DNA of 64,000 bases from Flavobacterium sp. 1355 (GTDB lineage: Bacteria; Bacteroidota; Bacteroidia; Flavobacteriales; Flavobacteriaceae). Below the pieces are notes generated by a model, which did no database searches, was not told where the DNA came from, and saw only the letters and a list, made by a program, of their open reading frames with translations. The position numbers and the translations under genes are program-made. The stretch spans positions 62,001-126,000 of the forward strand of contig NZ_JAFICC010000007.1 in the NCBI RefSeq assembly GCF_017833415.1. Direction: 5' to 3'. Shown here piece by piece: positions 8,449 to 16,341 of this stretch (position 1 is the first letter of the stretch; each line of letters begins with the position of its first letter).

Positions 8449-9204
8449 TTATTTTTCAAACTCCACATCAAAGTTAAGTTTGTCAGGATTCTCCATATAA
8501 TCCGTAAAAGGGTATTGAATTGTAACTGTTTTTCTATCCTCGCTAAATAAAGCATTTGGATTAGAAACTTTTTTTATTTTTTTTGGAAAATGATATTTTA
8601 TAACATAATTTGACGATGCAAAAATCATTTTAGACATATCCGGCGCAGTGTCTTTGGCTTTTTCTGCCAGTTTTTGCTGGTCGATTACTGCCGTACGTGC
8701 AAATTTCTTTCCGTTATATGTATAACTCAGTTTACTGTTATTGTTGCCAAAATTACTTCCGAAAGGATTACTTTTACCGCCACTTTCTAATTTTTGAAAA
8801 GTGCTCAGGGTTTGTAATATATCCTGTAATTCGTTTACATTTTTAAAATCTGTAGAAAGGTTCATTACAAACTCTTTTTTTTCAGCACTCATTTTGGTGT
8901 GAACTACGAAGTTTTCTATCTTTTTGAGCTCTTTTTGAGATTCAGGAGAAAGCTTTGCAATACTATCCTTTTTCTCTTCAAATAATTGCTTGAAAGTAAA
9001 AGTCGAATCCATATCCTTTTTGGCAGCAGCTCCCATTTGATCTCCTATCTGGTCGCCGGCCATTGCCATTAAAGAAGAACCATCCATGTCTACAGAAAAT
9101 TTTCCGGTGCCATTATCGTTGATATAAATGTTTTCTGTGAAAGTGCAGCTTGTAAGCGCTGCCAATAAAAAAGAAAAACTAAGTAATTTATATAATTTTA
9201 TCAT
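8449..9204 (-). CDS. Lipoprotein, member of a tandem pair (LppM-like N-terminus)
   Basis: A 251-residue lipoprotein with signal and lipobox (LLAALTSC). After the Cys the sequence TENIYINDNGTGKFSVDMDG closely matches TETITINADGSGTIE in its neighbour at 9310, and both carry YHFPxKIKxVSN near the C-terminus, so they are paralogs. The Cys-x-x-x-E-x-I-x-I-N-x-x-G-x-G start resembles LppM/DUF3153 proteins distantly. A longer TTG start at 9222 is rejected because it would lie inside the TATCTTTG promoter element at 9220-9227. It is co-transcribed with lipB. Confidence 0.75.
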   Translation of the reverse strand: MIKLYKLLSFSFLLAALTSCTFTENIYINDNGTGKFSVDMDGSSLMAMAGDQIGDQMGAAAKKDMDSTFTFKQLFEEKKDSIAKLSPESQKELKKIENFVVHTKMSAEKKEFVMNLSTDFKNVNELQDILQTLSTFQKLESGGKSNPFGSNFGNNNSKLSYTYNGKKFARTAVIDQQKLAEKAKDTAPDMSKMIFASSNYVIKYHFPKKIKKVSNPNALFSEDRKTVTIQYPFTDYMENPDKLNFDVEFEK

Positions 9205-9219
9205 GGTTTTATTTTTTAT

Positions 9220-9227
9220 CAAAGATA
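9220..9227 (-). promoter_or_regulatory. -7 promoter element for the lipoprotein-lipB unit
   Basis: TATCTTTG on the minus strand matches TAnnTTTG and sits 16 bases before the ATG at 9204, which decides the start of that gene. Confidence 0.55.
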
Positions 9228-9309
9228 CGAAGAGTATTTTATTTTTAAGACTTTGAGTTTTTATTGCAGGTTTGTCGATTGACTACAGATCTCTTTTTAT
9301 ATTCCGATT

Positions 9310-10035
9310 TTATTCTAAAACCACTTCCAAACTCGTCATTTCAGGATTTTGCAAACATTCTGAAAGCTGAAATTCTAAGATTAATGATTTTTTATCAGAA
9401 CTAAGAATTGCTTTTTCATTTGAAACGGATTTGATTTTTCCCGGAAAATGATAGCGTAATGTATAGGTTTGTGTCAATTTTAAAGATTTATATTTAGGAT
9501 CCATATTTGCAAACCAGTCTTTTGCATTTTGAAACTCTATCGGATTTGTAATTGAAACTAATCGTCTAAAAACTTTTTCCTTAAAATTGTATTCAATTTT
9601 ATAATAATGATTTTCAGCCGTTAAAGCATAATTGTTTCTGATATCATCAGCATAATCTTCCGTTTTATACAAATCAGCGATTTCAGAAACTGTATTGAAA
9701 TTTTGATTAAATACCGTTCTGAATTCCTTTTCAAAAGAACTCTTTTTGATTTGAACTTTTACATTTTGATATTTTTCAAACAACTGCTGTTCTGCTAATT
9801 GGTATTTTAAAAATGTTTCGTTGTATTTTTTAATGTAATCTTTAAATATATAAGTTGTATCCTGAAACACATCTTCTCTGGAATACTGATCTCCGGCCAA
9901 TTGCATGTAGCTATTCTCTTCACGAAGTTCAACAGCTTCAATAGTTCCGCTTCCGTCTGCGTTTATTGTAATGGTTTCTGTTACCTGACAGCTTGAAACT
10001 AAAAACAGAAGTAAAAAGGCTTTTATGAATTTCAT
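9310..10035 (-). CDS. Lipoprotein, second member of the tandem pair
   Basis: A 241-residue lipoprotein (MKFIKAFLLLFLVSSC, lipid-attachment Cys16). It shares with the 8449 gene the post-lipobox pattern TETITINADGSGTIE and the C-terminal RYHFPGKIKSVSN, followed by DKKSLILEF. The frame is open upstream to an ATG at 10110, but that would bury the signal peptide behind 25 charged residues, so 10035 is preferred. Function is unknown; the middle part is Lys/Glu/Tyr-rich and probably helical. It ends 82 bases before the promoter of its paralog. Confidence 0.72.
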   Translation of the reverse strand: MKFIKAFLLLFLVSSCQVTETITINADGSGTIEAVELREENSYMQLAGDQYSREDVFQDTTYIFKDYIKKYNETFLKYQLAEQQLFEKYQNVKVQIKKSSFEKEFRTVFNQNFNTVSEIADLYKTEDYADDIRNNYALTAENHYYKIEYNFKEKVFRRLVSITNPIEFQNAKDWFANMDPKYKSLKLTQTYTLRYHFPGKIKSVSNEKAILSSDKKSLILEFQLSECLQNPEMTSLEVVLE

Positions 10036-10116
10036 TTTTTGAGAAGGGTTCTGAGTTGCTAAGATACTTAGGTTTTCTTTAATTTTCTTACAGAAATATT
10101 TTTTGCACATAATCTT

Positions 10117-10212
10117 GTCATCCTGGGGAACGAAGGATCACTTAGAAGCTCGACAAAAATTGGCGATTTTGCATGCGGAGTTTCGCGTGTGTTCTTCGTT
10201 CCCCAGGATGAC
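10117..10212. repeat. REP-like palindromic element, GTCATCC family, copy 1
   Basis: The ends are inverted: GTCATCCTGGGGAACGAAGG on the left and CTTCGTTCCCCAGGATGAC on the right, around a 50-60 base centre. The same terminal sequence recurs at 31830-31922, and a related one at 24199-24265. Confidence 0.8.
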
Positions 10213-10270
10213 AAAGATTGTGTCAACATCCCCATCTATAACTTCTTTTAAAAACTAAAACCTCTAACAT

Positions 10271-10357
10271 AGCCCCGATAGAAGAGGTATCCTTTTTTGT
10301 CTCGTTTGGAGAACGAGACAAAAAAGATATAGTGTCCCGAAGCTTCGGGAGCGTGAC
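10271..10357. repeat. Structured palindromic repeat upstream of lysS
   Basis: Begins AGCCCCGATAGAAG, contains a perfect 14-bp stem TTTTTTGTCTCGTT/AACGAGACAAAAAA (10293-10306 and 10312-10325) and ends with the perfect 16-base palindrome TCCCGAAGCTTCGGGA (10335-10350). The start AGCCCCGATAG and the end TTCGGGA... can also pair weakly. From memory, similar units occur repeatedly in Flavobacterium genomes; only one full copy is in this window. Confidence 0.6.
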
Positions 10358-10411
10358 AAATGGTCTTGAAAAAATCTAAAATCTGCATTCTGAAATCTAC
10401 ATTCTTTTCTT

Positions 10412-10419
10412 TATCTTTG
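10412..10419 (+). promoter_or_regulatory. -7 promoter element for lysS
   Basis: TATCTTTG, an exact TAnnTTTG match, 22 bases before the lysS ATG. Confidence 0.5.
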
Positions 10420-10441
10420 CGCACTTAAAAAACAGTATATA

Positions 10442-12145
10442 ATGGCCTTATCTGAACAAGAAATCATTCGAAGAGAAAAACTTCAAAACTTACGCAACTT
10501 AGGAATCAATCCTTATCCTGCTAATCTTTTTCCTGTAAATCATACTTCTAAGCAAATAAAGGAGTCTTTTGAAGAAGGTAAGAAGGTTATCGTTGCGGGA
10601 CGTCTAATGAGCGTTCGTGATCAGGGTAAAGCTTGTTTTGCTGAATTGCAGGATAGCGAAGGCCGTATACAATTGTACGTTAATCGTGATGTTTTGTGTG
10701 AAGGTGATGATAAAACGCTATACAATCAGGTTTTTAAAAAATTAACCGATTTAGGAGATTTTATTGGTATTGAGGGAGAATTGTTTACCACACAAGTTGG
10801 TGCAAAATGTATTCGAGTGAGTGGTTTTACTTTTTTGAGTAAAACATTGCGCCCGCTGCCATTGCCAAAAGTTGATGAAGAAGGAAATGTACACGATGCT
10901 TTTAATGATCCTGAATTGCGTTACAGAATGCGTTATGTAGATTTAACGGTAAATCCGCAAGTTAAAGAAAACTTTATCAAACGTACAAAGCTGTTTAGCG
11001 CTATGCGTGGTTATTTTAACGATGCAGGATATCTTGAGGTTGAAACTCCGGTTTTACAGCCTATTCCGGGTGGTGCTGCGGCGCGTCCTTTTACAACGCA
11101 TCATAATTCGCTTGATATTCCGCTTTACATGCGTATTGCAAACGAATTGTATTTGAAAAGATTGATTGTTGGTGGTTTTGAAGGTGTTTATGAGTTCTCT
11201 AAAAACTTTAGAAATGAAGGTATGGACAGAACGCATAATCCTGAATTTACCGCTATGGAAATATATGTAGCCTACAAAGACTACAACTGGATGATGGAAT
11301 TTGCAGAAGGTTTGCTTGAGCATTGTGCGATTGCCGTAAACGGAACAAGTGAAGTTACTTTTGGTGAGCACAAAATCAATTTTAAAGCGCCTTATGCTCG
11401 TGTTACGATGACAGATTCTATCAAACATTTTACTGGTTTTGATATTTCCGGAAAAAGCGAAGAGGAATTGTATGAAGCTGCCAGAGGAATGGGAATTGAG
11501 GTGGATAAAACGATGGGTAAAGGAAAATTGATCGATGAAATTTTTGGAGCTAAATGTGAAGGAAATTATATCCAGCCAACTTTTATTACTGATTATCCTA
11601 AAGAAATGTCGCCTCTTTGTAAAGAGCACCGCGATAATCCTGAACTTACAGAGCGTTTTGAATTGATGGTTTGTGGTAAGGAAATCGCAAATGCATATTC
11701 TGAACTGAATGACCCGATTGATCAGCGTGAGCGTTTTGAAGACCAAATGCGTTTGTCTGAAAAAGGTGATGATGAAGCAAACGGAATTATCGATGAAGAT
11801 TTCTTAAGAGCTTTGGAATATGGTATGCCGCCAACTTCTGGAATGGGAATTGGAATGGACCGTTTGATTATGTACTTGACAAACAATGCCTCTATTCAAG
11901 AAGTTTTATTGTTCCCGCAAATGCGCCCGGAGAAAAAACAAGCTCAGATTGAATTGTCTGATGAAGAGAAATTTATCGTTGATTTACTGAAAGGAAATGA
12001 GAATAAAATGGATCTTCAGCAATTAAAAATTACTGCAAATTTAAGCGGTAAAAAATGGGATGCGTCTATGAAAAATTTATCTAAACACGGTTTGACTAAA
12101 GTGGCTGTTGAAGGTGAGTTCAAATTTGTGGAATTGGTGCAGTAA
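10442..12145 (+). CDS. lysS: Lysyl-tRNA synthetase, class II
   Basis: Charges tRNA-Lys in the cytoplasm. The 567-residue protein has the N-terminal OB-fold anticodon-binding domain (about 55-150, VAGRLMSVRDQGKACFAELQ) and the class II catalytic core: motif 1 ending LEVETPVLQP, motif 2 with FRNEGMDRTHNPEFT, and motif 3 GMGIGMDRLIMYLT. The 70-residue tail after motif 3 (ELSDEEKFIVDLLKGNENKM onward) looks like a small winged-helix-like domain, seen in Bacteroidota LysS and absent from the shorter E. coli enzyme. A terminator follows. Confidence 0.97.
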   Translation: MALSEQEIIRREKLQNLRNLGINPYPANLFPVNHTSKQIKESFEEGKKVIVAGRLMSVRDQGKACFAELQDSEGRIQLYVNRDVLCEGDDKTLYNQVFKKLTDLGDFIGIEGELFTTQVGAKCIRVSGFTFLSKTLRPLPLPKVDEEGNVHDAFNDPELRYRMRYVDLTVNPQVKENFIKRTKLFSAMRGYFNDAGYLEVETPVLQPIPGGAAARPFTTHHNSLDIPLYMRIANELYLKRLIVGGFEGVYEFSKNFRNEGMDRTHNPEFTAMEIYVAYKDYNWMMEFAEGLLEHCAIAVNGTSEVTFGEHKINFKAPYARVTMTDSIKHFTGFDISGKSEEELYEAARGMGIEVDKTMGKGKLIDEIFGAKCEGNYIQPTFITDYPKEMSPLCKEHRDNPELTERFELMVCGKEIANAYSELNDPIDQRERFEDQMRLSEKGDDEANGIIDEDFLRALEYGMPPTSGMGIGMDRLIMYLTNNASIQEVLLFPQMRPEKKQAQIELSDEEKFIVDLLKGNENKMDLQQLKITANLSGKKWDASMKNLSKHGLTKVAVEGEFKFVELVQ

Positions 12146-12165
12146 TTTTATTTTATTATAAATAC

Positions 12166-12197
12166 AACCCGATAGGTTTATAACTTATCGGGTTTTT
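12166..12197 (+). terminator. Intrinsic terminator of lysS
   Basis: AACCCGATA/TATCGGGTT stem with an 11-base loop and a T-run, 20 bases past the stop. Confidence 0.85.
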
Positions 12198-12238
12198 CGT
12201 TTTATTTACATAACTTTGATTAATGAAAACTGTGTATT

Positions 12239-12472
12239 ATGGGTACTTTAGAAATAAAATTAGAAATATTTGATAAACTAAAAAATGTTGAAGATGTTAG
12301 CCTGTTAGAGAAAATTAGAAATCTTCTAAAAAATGCAGACACTTCAGAGGTTTATCAATTTGAACAATATGAATTGGATATGCTGAGAGAAAGTGAAGAA
12401 GATATAAAGTATGGAAGAGTTATTTCTCAAGAAGATTTAGATAAAGAAGATTTGGAATGGCTGTCAGAATAA
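12239..12472 (+). CDS. Putative antitoxin of a ParE-type toxin-antitoxin pair
   Basis: A 77-residue acidic protein that overlaps the following toxin gene by 16 bases (toxin ATG at 12457, antitoxin stop 12470-12472), the usual layout of type II pairs. The N-terminal part (LEIKLEIFDKLKNVEDVSLL) and the strongly acidic C-terminus (SEEDIKYGRVISQEDLDKED) fit antitoxins found beside RelE/ParE proteins in Bacteroidota. No DNA-binding fold can be named with confidence. An upstream ATG at 12223 is in another frame. Confidence 0.72.
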   Translation: MGTLEIKLEIFDKLKNVEDVSLLEKIRNLLKNADTSEVYQFEQYELDMLRESEEDIKYGRVISQEDLDKEDLEWLSE

Positions 12473-12762
12473 CTTGGACTAATACAGCTGTAAATCAAAG
12501 AAGAAAAATACTGAATTATTGGAATAAAAGGAATAAATCAAAAACTTATTCAAGAAAGTTAGTTACGGAAATAACACAAAGAGTTAAGTTTCTAGCGAAC
12601 AATCCTGAAATTTATATTAAAACTGCCTTTCCAGATATTAGAACCTCCACATTAGGGCATTATAATATATTTTATAGAATAACTACAAAAGAATTAATTG
12701 TCATAGCATTTTGGGATAATAGGCAAAATCCAGAAATACTTTCTAAAATACTAAGGAGGTAA
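12457..12762 (+). CDS. RelE/ParE-family toxin
   Basis: A basic 101-residue protein with the compact ParE-like pattern: an N-terminal strand and helix pair (ITWTNTAVNQRRKILNYW), the YSRKLVTEITQRVKFLANNP helix-loop, and the C-terminal strands HYNIFYRITTKELIVIAFWD followed by RQNP. ParE toxins inhibit DNA gyrase and RelE toxins cut mRNA; the sequence alone does not say which applies, though the lack of obvious RelE catalytic residues favours a ParE-like class. It is translationally coupled to the acidic partner. Confidence 0.82.
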   Translation: MAVRITWTNTAVNQRRKILNYWNKRNKSKTYSRKLVTEITQRVKFLANNPEIYIKTAFPDIRTSTLGHYNIFYRITTKELIVIAFWDNRQNPEILSKILRR

Positions 12763-12771
12763 TGATATAAC

Positions 12772-12802
12772 AACTCCGACAGATTTAAACCCTGTCGAGG
12801 TT
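12772..12802. repeat. CCGACAG...CTGTCG hairpin repeat
   Basis: AACTCCGACAG and CTGTCGAGGTT form an imperfect stem around ATTTAAACC. It lies between the toxin gene and the convergent lipoprotein gene and may serve both as terminator. The motif resembles dispersed Bacteroidota hairpins; that comparison is from memory. Confidence 0.45.
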
Positions 12803-12808
12803 TATCTT

Positions 12809-13420
12809 TTAAAACGAATACTTCTCCAATTTCTTTCCCTGAATATCCAAAACTTTAGTACTTTCTTTCGGAACATCACCTTTCCATTTTTCCTGAACAG
12901 ATGGATTTGATGGGTATTTTCCGTTTTTCATTTTTATTTGATGCAGGTTTCCTCCGCTTTTGATTATTAAATCATAAAAATTTTCAGTCGTTGATGTAGT
13001 TATATGAATAGGAAAATCGGTTACGGTAAATGAATTAATTAAACTTCCGTCGTTGTTTAAAATATAACCGGAGCATCCACCGCTTCCGCAGAAATACGAG
13101 TTAGAGAAACCTACAAAGTATTCGTTCTTCTTATCGTTGTTTAAATCAAAAGCTTCATAGTAAAAGTATCGGTCTTCTTTGCTCATTGCCGGTAAATCTT
13201 TCTTTAGTAAAACCTTTAATTGCTTTTGAATCAACTTCACTGCTTTGCGATCCTTAACAGGTGCATTGCTTAAATTTGCTGTTCCTGCGACTGTTTTAGA
13301 TAATGTATCCTCAGCAATTGTTTTGATGATATTGTTTGATTTCCCTTTATTTTGATCACTTTTATTTTGACAGGAATATAATATCAGAATGGTTATTGCT
13401 ATTGTTATTTTACTTTTCAT
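12809..13420 (-). CDS. Lipoprotein of unknown function
   Basis: A 203-residue lipoprotein (ITILILYSC, lipid-attachment Cys17). After an Asn/Lys/Asp-rich linker comes a compact domain with the acidic loop EAFDLNNDKKNEYFVGFSN, which resembles an FG-GAP/EF-hand-like calcium loop (DxNxDxxxE), and a CGSGGCSGYIL motif with two cysteines that may form a disulfide. I recognise no enzyme. It converges with the toxin-antitoxin pair. Confidence 0.65.
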   Translation of the reverse strand: MKSKITIAITILILYSCQNKSDQNKGKSNNIIKTIAEDTLSKTVAGTANLSNAPVKDRKAVKLIQKQLKVLLKKDLPAMSKEDRYFYYEAFDLNNDKKNEYFVGFSNSYFCGSGGCSGYILNNDGSLINSFTVTDFPIHITTSTTENFYDLIIKSGGNLHQIKMKNGKYPSNPSVQEKWKGDVPKESTKVLDIQGKKLEKYSF

Positions 13421-13483
13421 GATTTCGAATTTTTAATTTGTCACTTAAATTTACATATAATAAAAACCAAAAACCAGATTTTT

Positions 13484-14500
13484 CTAAACCAATAATGCAG
13501 CTTTGTTTTCTATATCATTTTCTGTCAGCAATGATTTTATATTATTAAAAGTGACCAAAGCAATTTGCGTCAGGGCTTCGTTGGTAAAGAACGCCTGATG
13601 CGCTGTTACCAAAACATTCGGAAAACTCATTAAGCGCTGGATATTATCGTCCTGAATAATATTTTCGGAAAGATCTCTAAAAAACAGCTTTTCTTCCTGC
13701 TCATAAACATCGATTCCCAAATATCCAATTTTACCTTGTTTTAAACCTTCAATTACACAAGCCGTTTCAATTAATCCGCCGCGGCTTGTATTGATAATCA
13801 TAACATTATCTTTCATAAAGGAAATGGATGTTTCGTTGATGATATGTTTTGTCTGATCGTTTAACGGACAGTGAAGTGAAATTATTTCTGCAGACTTAAA
13901 GATTTCTTCTAACGTTACAAAAGAAACGCCGTCTTTTATCATTTCATCATTTGTAACAATATCATAGGCTAAAACCTTACAGCCAAAACCTAAAGCAATT
14001 TTAGCAAAAGCTTTTCCAATATTTCCAGTTCCGATGATTCCAATTGTTTTTCCGAATAAATCAAATCCTAATAATCCGTTTAAAGAGAAATTTTGTTCCC
14101 GAACCCTGTTATAGGCCTTATGCGTTTTTCTGTTCAAAGTAAGAATCATTGCCATGGCATGTTCTGCAACTGCCTGAGGGGAATAAGCCGGAACACGACA
14201 GACTTTTATATTGTATTTTTTTGCTGCCTCCAAATCGACATTGTTAAAACCCGCACAGCGAAGTGCAATAATGCTGACATTCTTTTCTGCTAGTTGTTTA
14301 ATTACTGTTTCATTGATAATGTCGTTGACAAATACACAAACAATTGCACAATCCTGAATCAGGGTTACGGTTTGGGGATTAAGCTGTGTTTCGAAAAAAT
14401 CCAATTCGAAATCAAAATCATTGTATTTATTAAAGAATATTTTATCGTAAGGCTGTGTCGAAAAAAAGGCAATTTTACCAGTATTGGAAATGGAGTTCAT
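13484..14500 (-). CDS. ldhA: D-lactate dehydrogenase (2-hydroxyacid dehydrogenase)
   Basis: Reduces pyruvate to D-lactate with NADH. The 338-residue sequence follows E. coli LdhA closely in order: IALRCAGFNNVDLEAAK, VPAYSPQAVAEHAMAMIL, the NAD motif GIIGTGNIGKAFAKIA, the catalytic Arg region NTSRGGLIE, the Glu in IDVYEQEE and the catalytic His in VTAHQAFFTNEA. It follows the NarK-like carrier gene by 36 bases on the same strand, so the two are probably one operon, linking a small-anion carrier with fermentation or overflow metabolism. Confidence 0.93.
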   Translation of the reverse strand: MNSISNTGKIAFFSTQPYDKIFFNKYNDFDFELDFFETQLNPQTVTLIQDCAIVCVFVNDIINETVIKQLAEKNVSIIALRCAGFNNVDLEAAKKYNIKVCRVPAYSPQAVAEHAMAMILTLNRKTHKAYNRVREQNFSLNGLLGFDLFGKTIGIIGTGNIGKAFAKIALGFGCKVLAYDIVTNDEMIKDGVSFVTLEEIFKSAEIISLHCPLNDQTKHIINETSISFMKDNVMIINTSRGGLIETACVIEGLKQGKIGYLGIDVYEQEEKLFFRDLSENIIQDDNIQRLMSFPNVLVTAHQAFFTNEALTQIALVTFNNIKSLLTENDIENKAALLV

Positions 14501-14536
14501 AGATTGAAAATATTTATTTTATATTGAATTGTTATT

Positions 14537-16006
14537 TTATTTACGATCCATATCTTTCGATATTTCAGGTAATTTTTCTTTTGTCATTTTCACAATAACA
14601 CGATGCATCCAGATTAAACAAGTAAGTGACAATGCGAGAATAAAAAACCAGGAACTTGTCCAGAAACCGGTAAATGCTAACAAATATCCGAAAATAATAG
14701 GCCCGAAGAAACCTCCTAAACCTCCTAGCAGGCCAACCATTCCGCCAATTACACCAACTTCATTTGGGAAATAATCAGGAATATGCTTGAATACCGCAGC
14801 CGAACCAATTCCCCATGATATACCAATTAAAATAACTAGAACTAAATAAACCCACATATTGGCTTCAAAATGAATCTGAGTAATTCCTTCTGCAAGCAGT
14901 TCTTTTTTCTGTACTTTTTGGTTTTGGGTCACAACAACTTCCTGCCAGGTTTTTTTTGACGGAAAAAAAGGGTTTTGTACAGAAGATTTATCTTCCTGAT
15001 TTATAGCATATTCTTTTCCTTCAATCGTAATTTTATCCGGAGCAACTGCTGTAACTGTTCCGGCTTTACTTGCCAATAAACCACTGCCTGAAGTGGTAAT
15101 GTCCATTTTTGGAAATAATAATAAAAAACTCAGCACGACTGATGAACTCAATACCCAATACATCACTTTTCGTGCACCAAATTTATCTGATAAGAAACCT
15201 CCAAAAGCACGGACAACACCAGCCGGAAGACTGAAACATGAAGTAAAAATTCCGCCCAGAATTAATGAAGTATGATATACATTCATAAAATTCGGCAACA
15301 GCCATTGTGAAAAGGTTACAAAGGATCCGAATACCAGAAAATAATAGGTTCCAAAACGCCAGACACGAATGCTTTTTAAGGGTTGTATTAATTGTTTGAC
15401 GGTTTTAGACTGCGCCTCGATTTTTTTGTTTTTAGCAAAAATCAGAAATACAATTCCCATTAACAGCAAAGCAGCACCATAAATAACCGGAAGCCATTTC
15501 CAGCCATTCAACGGATCACTTTCTGAAAACTTACTCAGCAATGATGGTGCTAAAAATGGTGTTATGGAAGCTCCGGCAGTTCCCATTCCGAATATTCCTA
15601 AAGCCCTGCCCTGCCATTCTTTTGGATACCAAACCGATGTCGACGCTACCCCGACAGCAAAACTCGTTCCTACCATTCCGAATAAAAAACTCAAAATAGC
15701 AAAAACAGTAAAGGAAGTTGCGAAAGGTAATAAAAACAAAGGTATCGAAGCCAGGATCAATAAAGCAGAATGCACAATTCTTCCTCCGAATTTATCGGTT
15801 AAGATTCCCATAGGTAATCTCATGATTGATCCGGTAAGCACAGGAATTCCCAAAAGCCACCCAATCTGCACTACACTCCAGTTAAAAATTTCCTTATCGA
15901 CCAGAAAAGTAACCAAAACTCCATTCAGTGTCCAACATGCAAAACAAATTGCAAAAGCCAAAGTATTTAGAAAAAGAATTCTGTGAGATTGCGAAAGATT
16001 TGCCAT
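14537..16006 (-). CDS. NarK/NNP-type MFS transporter with a large periplasmic insert
   Basis: A 489-residue carrier with twelve predicted membrane segments (first about 11-35, last about 448-470). It carries the NNP features SIMRLPMGILTDKFGGR (substrate Arg63, TM2), a second Arg266 in TM8 and a good nitrate signature 2, GLLGGLGGFFGPIIFG, in TM11. Signature 1 in TM5 reads GMGTAGAS, lacking the usual Asn. Between TM9 and TM10 lies an about 82-residue soluble insert (301-382) that resembles a barrel-sandwich domain (AGTVTAVAPDKITIEG ... QNQKVQKKELLAEG). Nitrate/nitrite is the family substrate, but the altered motif and the ldhA partner leave another anion possible. Confidence 0.85.
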   Translation of the reverse strand: MANLSQSHRILFLNTLAFAICFACWTLNGVLVTFLVDKEIFNWSVVQIGWLLGIPVLTGSIMRLPMGILTDKFGGRIVHSALLILASIPLFLLPFATSFTVFAILSFLFGMVGTSFAVGVASTSVWYPKEWQGRALGIFGMGTAGASITPFLAPSLLSKFSESDPLNGWKWLPVIYGAALLLMGIVFLIFAKNKKIEAQSKTVKQLIQPLKSIRVWRFGTYYFLVFGSFVTFSQWLLPNFMNVYHTSLILGGIFTSCFSLPAGVVRAFGGFLSDKFGARKVMYWVLSSSVVLSFLLLFPKMDITTSGSGLLASKAGTVTAVAPDKITIEGKEYAINQEDKSSVQNPFFPSKKTWQEVVVTQNQKVQKKELLAEGITQIHFEANMWVYLVLVILIGISWGIGSAAVFKHIPDYFPNEVGVIGGMVGLLGGLGGFFGPIIFGYLLAFTGFWTSSWFFILALSLTCLIWMHRVIVKMTKEKLPEISKDMDRK

Positions 16007-16341
16007 AGAATGTAGTATTAAATTATTTTTAGAATCTATTACTTAATCAGGAAACCATAAAATTGCTTTTAAGTAAAAATGCAATTATTATTTAAAGTTA
16101 AAAAAATATTACAACTAAAGTACTCATAATTAAATATTTATAATTATTTGATTTACATTTTCAACATACCCATTCATTTAGCCCCTTCTTTTATACCAAA
16201 TTCATTTTAATTGACGTTGTAATAAAAAACGTCATACTAACAGCTGATTTTCAATTTATTAAATAACAAAAATTTCTTATCCGGATTAAACCAATTGAAT
16301 TTGGTAAAGTCTAATTGTCATAACCTTAAAAAAAACAAATC
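16007..16341. other. 335-base divergent intergenic region
   Basis: AT-rich spacer between the MFS gene and the first DUF4890-like gene. It holds an inverted repeat TGACGTT/AACGTCA (16212-16218 and 16228-16234) that could be a regulator site or small hairpin. No open frame of note. Confidence 0.4.

Larger units (their letters stand above)
10036..10441. other. 406-base gene-free stretch between divergent genes, filled with repeats
   Basis: Contains a TTAG-type repeat (10049-10073), a GTCATCC palindromic element (10117-10212), a structured repeat (10271-10357) and the lysS promoter region. I see no coding sequence. Confidence 0.6.

Noticed and set aside
9205-9222. Longer start (TTG at 9222) for the 8449 lipoprotein
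   Set aside because: It would lie inside the -7 promoter element at 9220-9227; the ATG at 9204 directly precedes the signal peptide.
10036-10110. Longer N-terminus (ATG at 10110) for the 9310 lipoprotein
   Set aside because: Adds 25 charged residues before a canonical lipoprotein signal, and the region overlaps a TTAG-type repeat.
16212-16234. TGACGTT/AACGTCA inverted repeat considered as an FNR or Crp operator for the NarK-like gene
   Set aside because: Sequence does not match TTGATnnnnATCAA or TGTGAnnnnnnTCACA, and spacing is too small; kept only as an unexplained inverted repeat.
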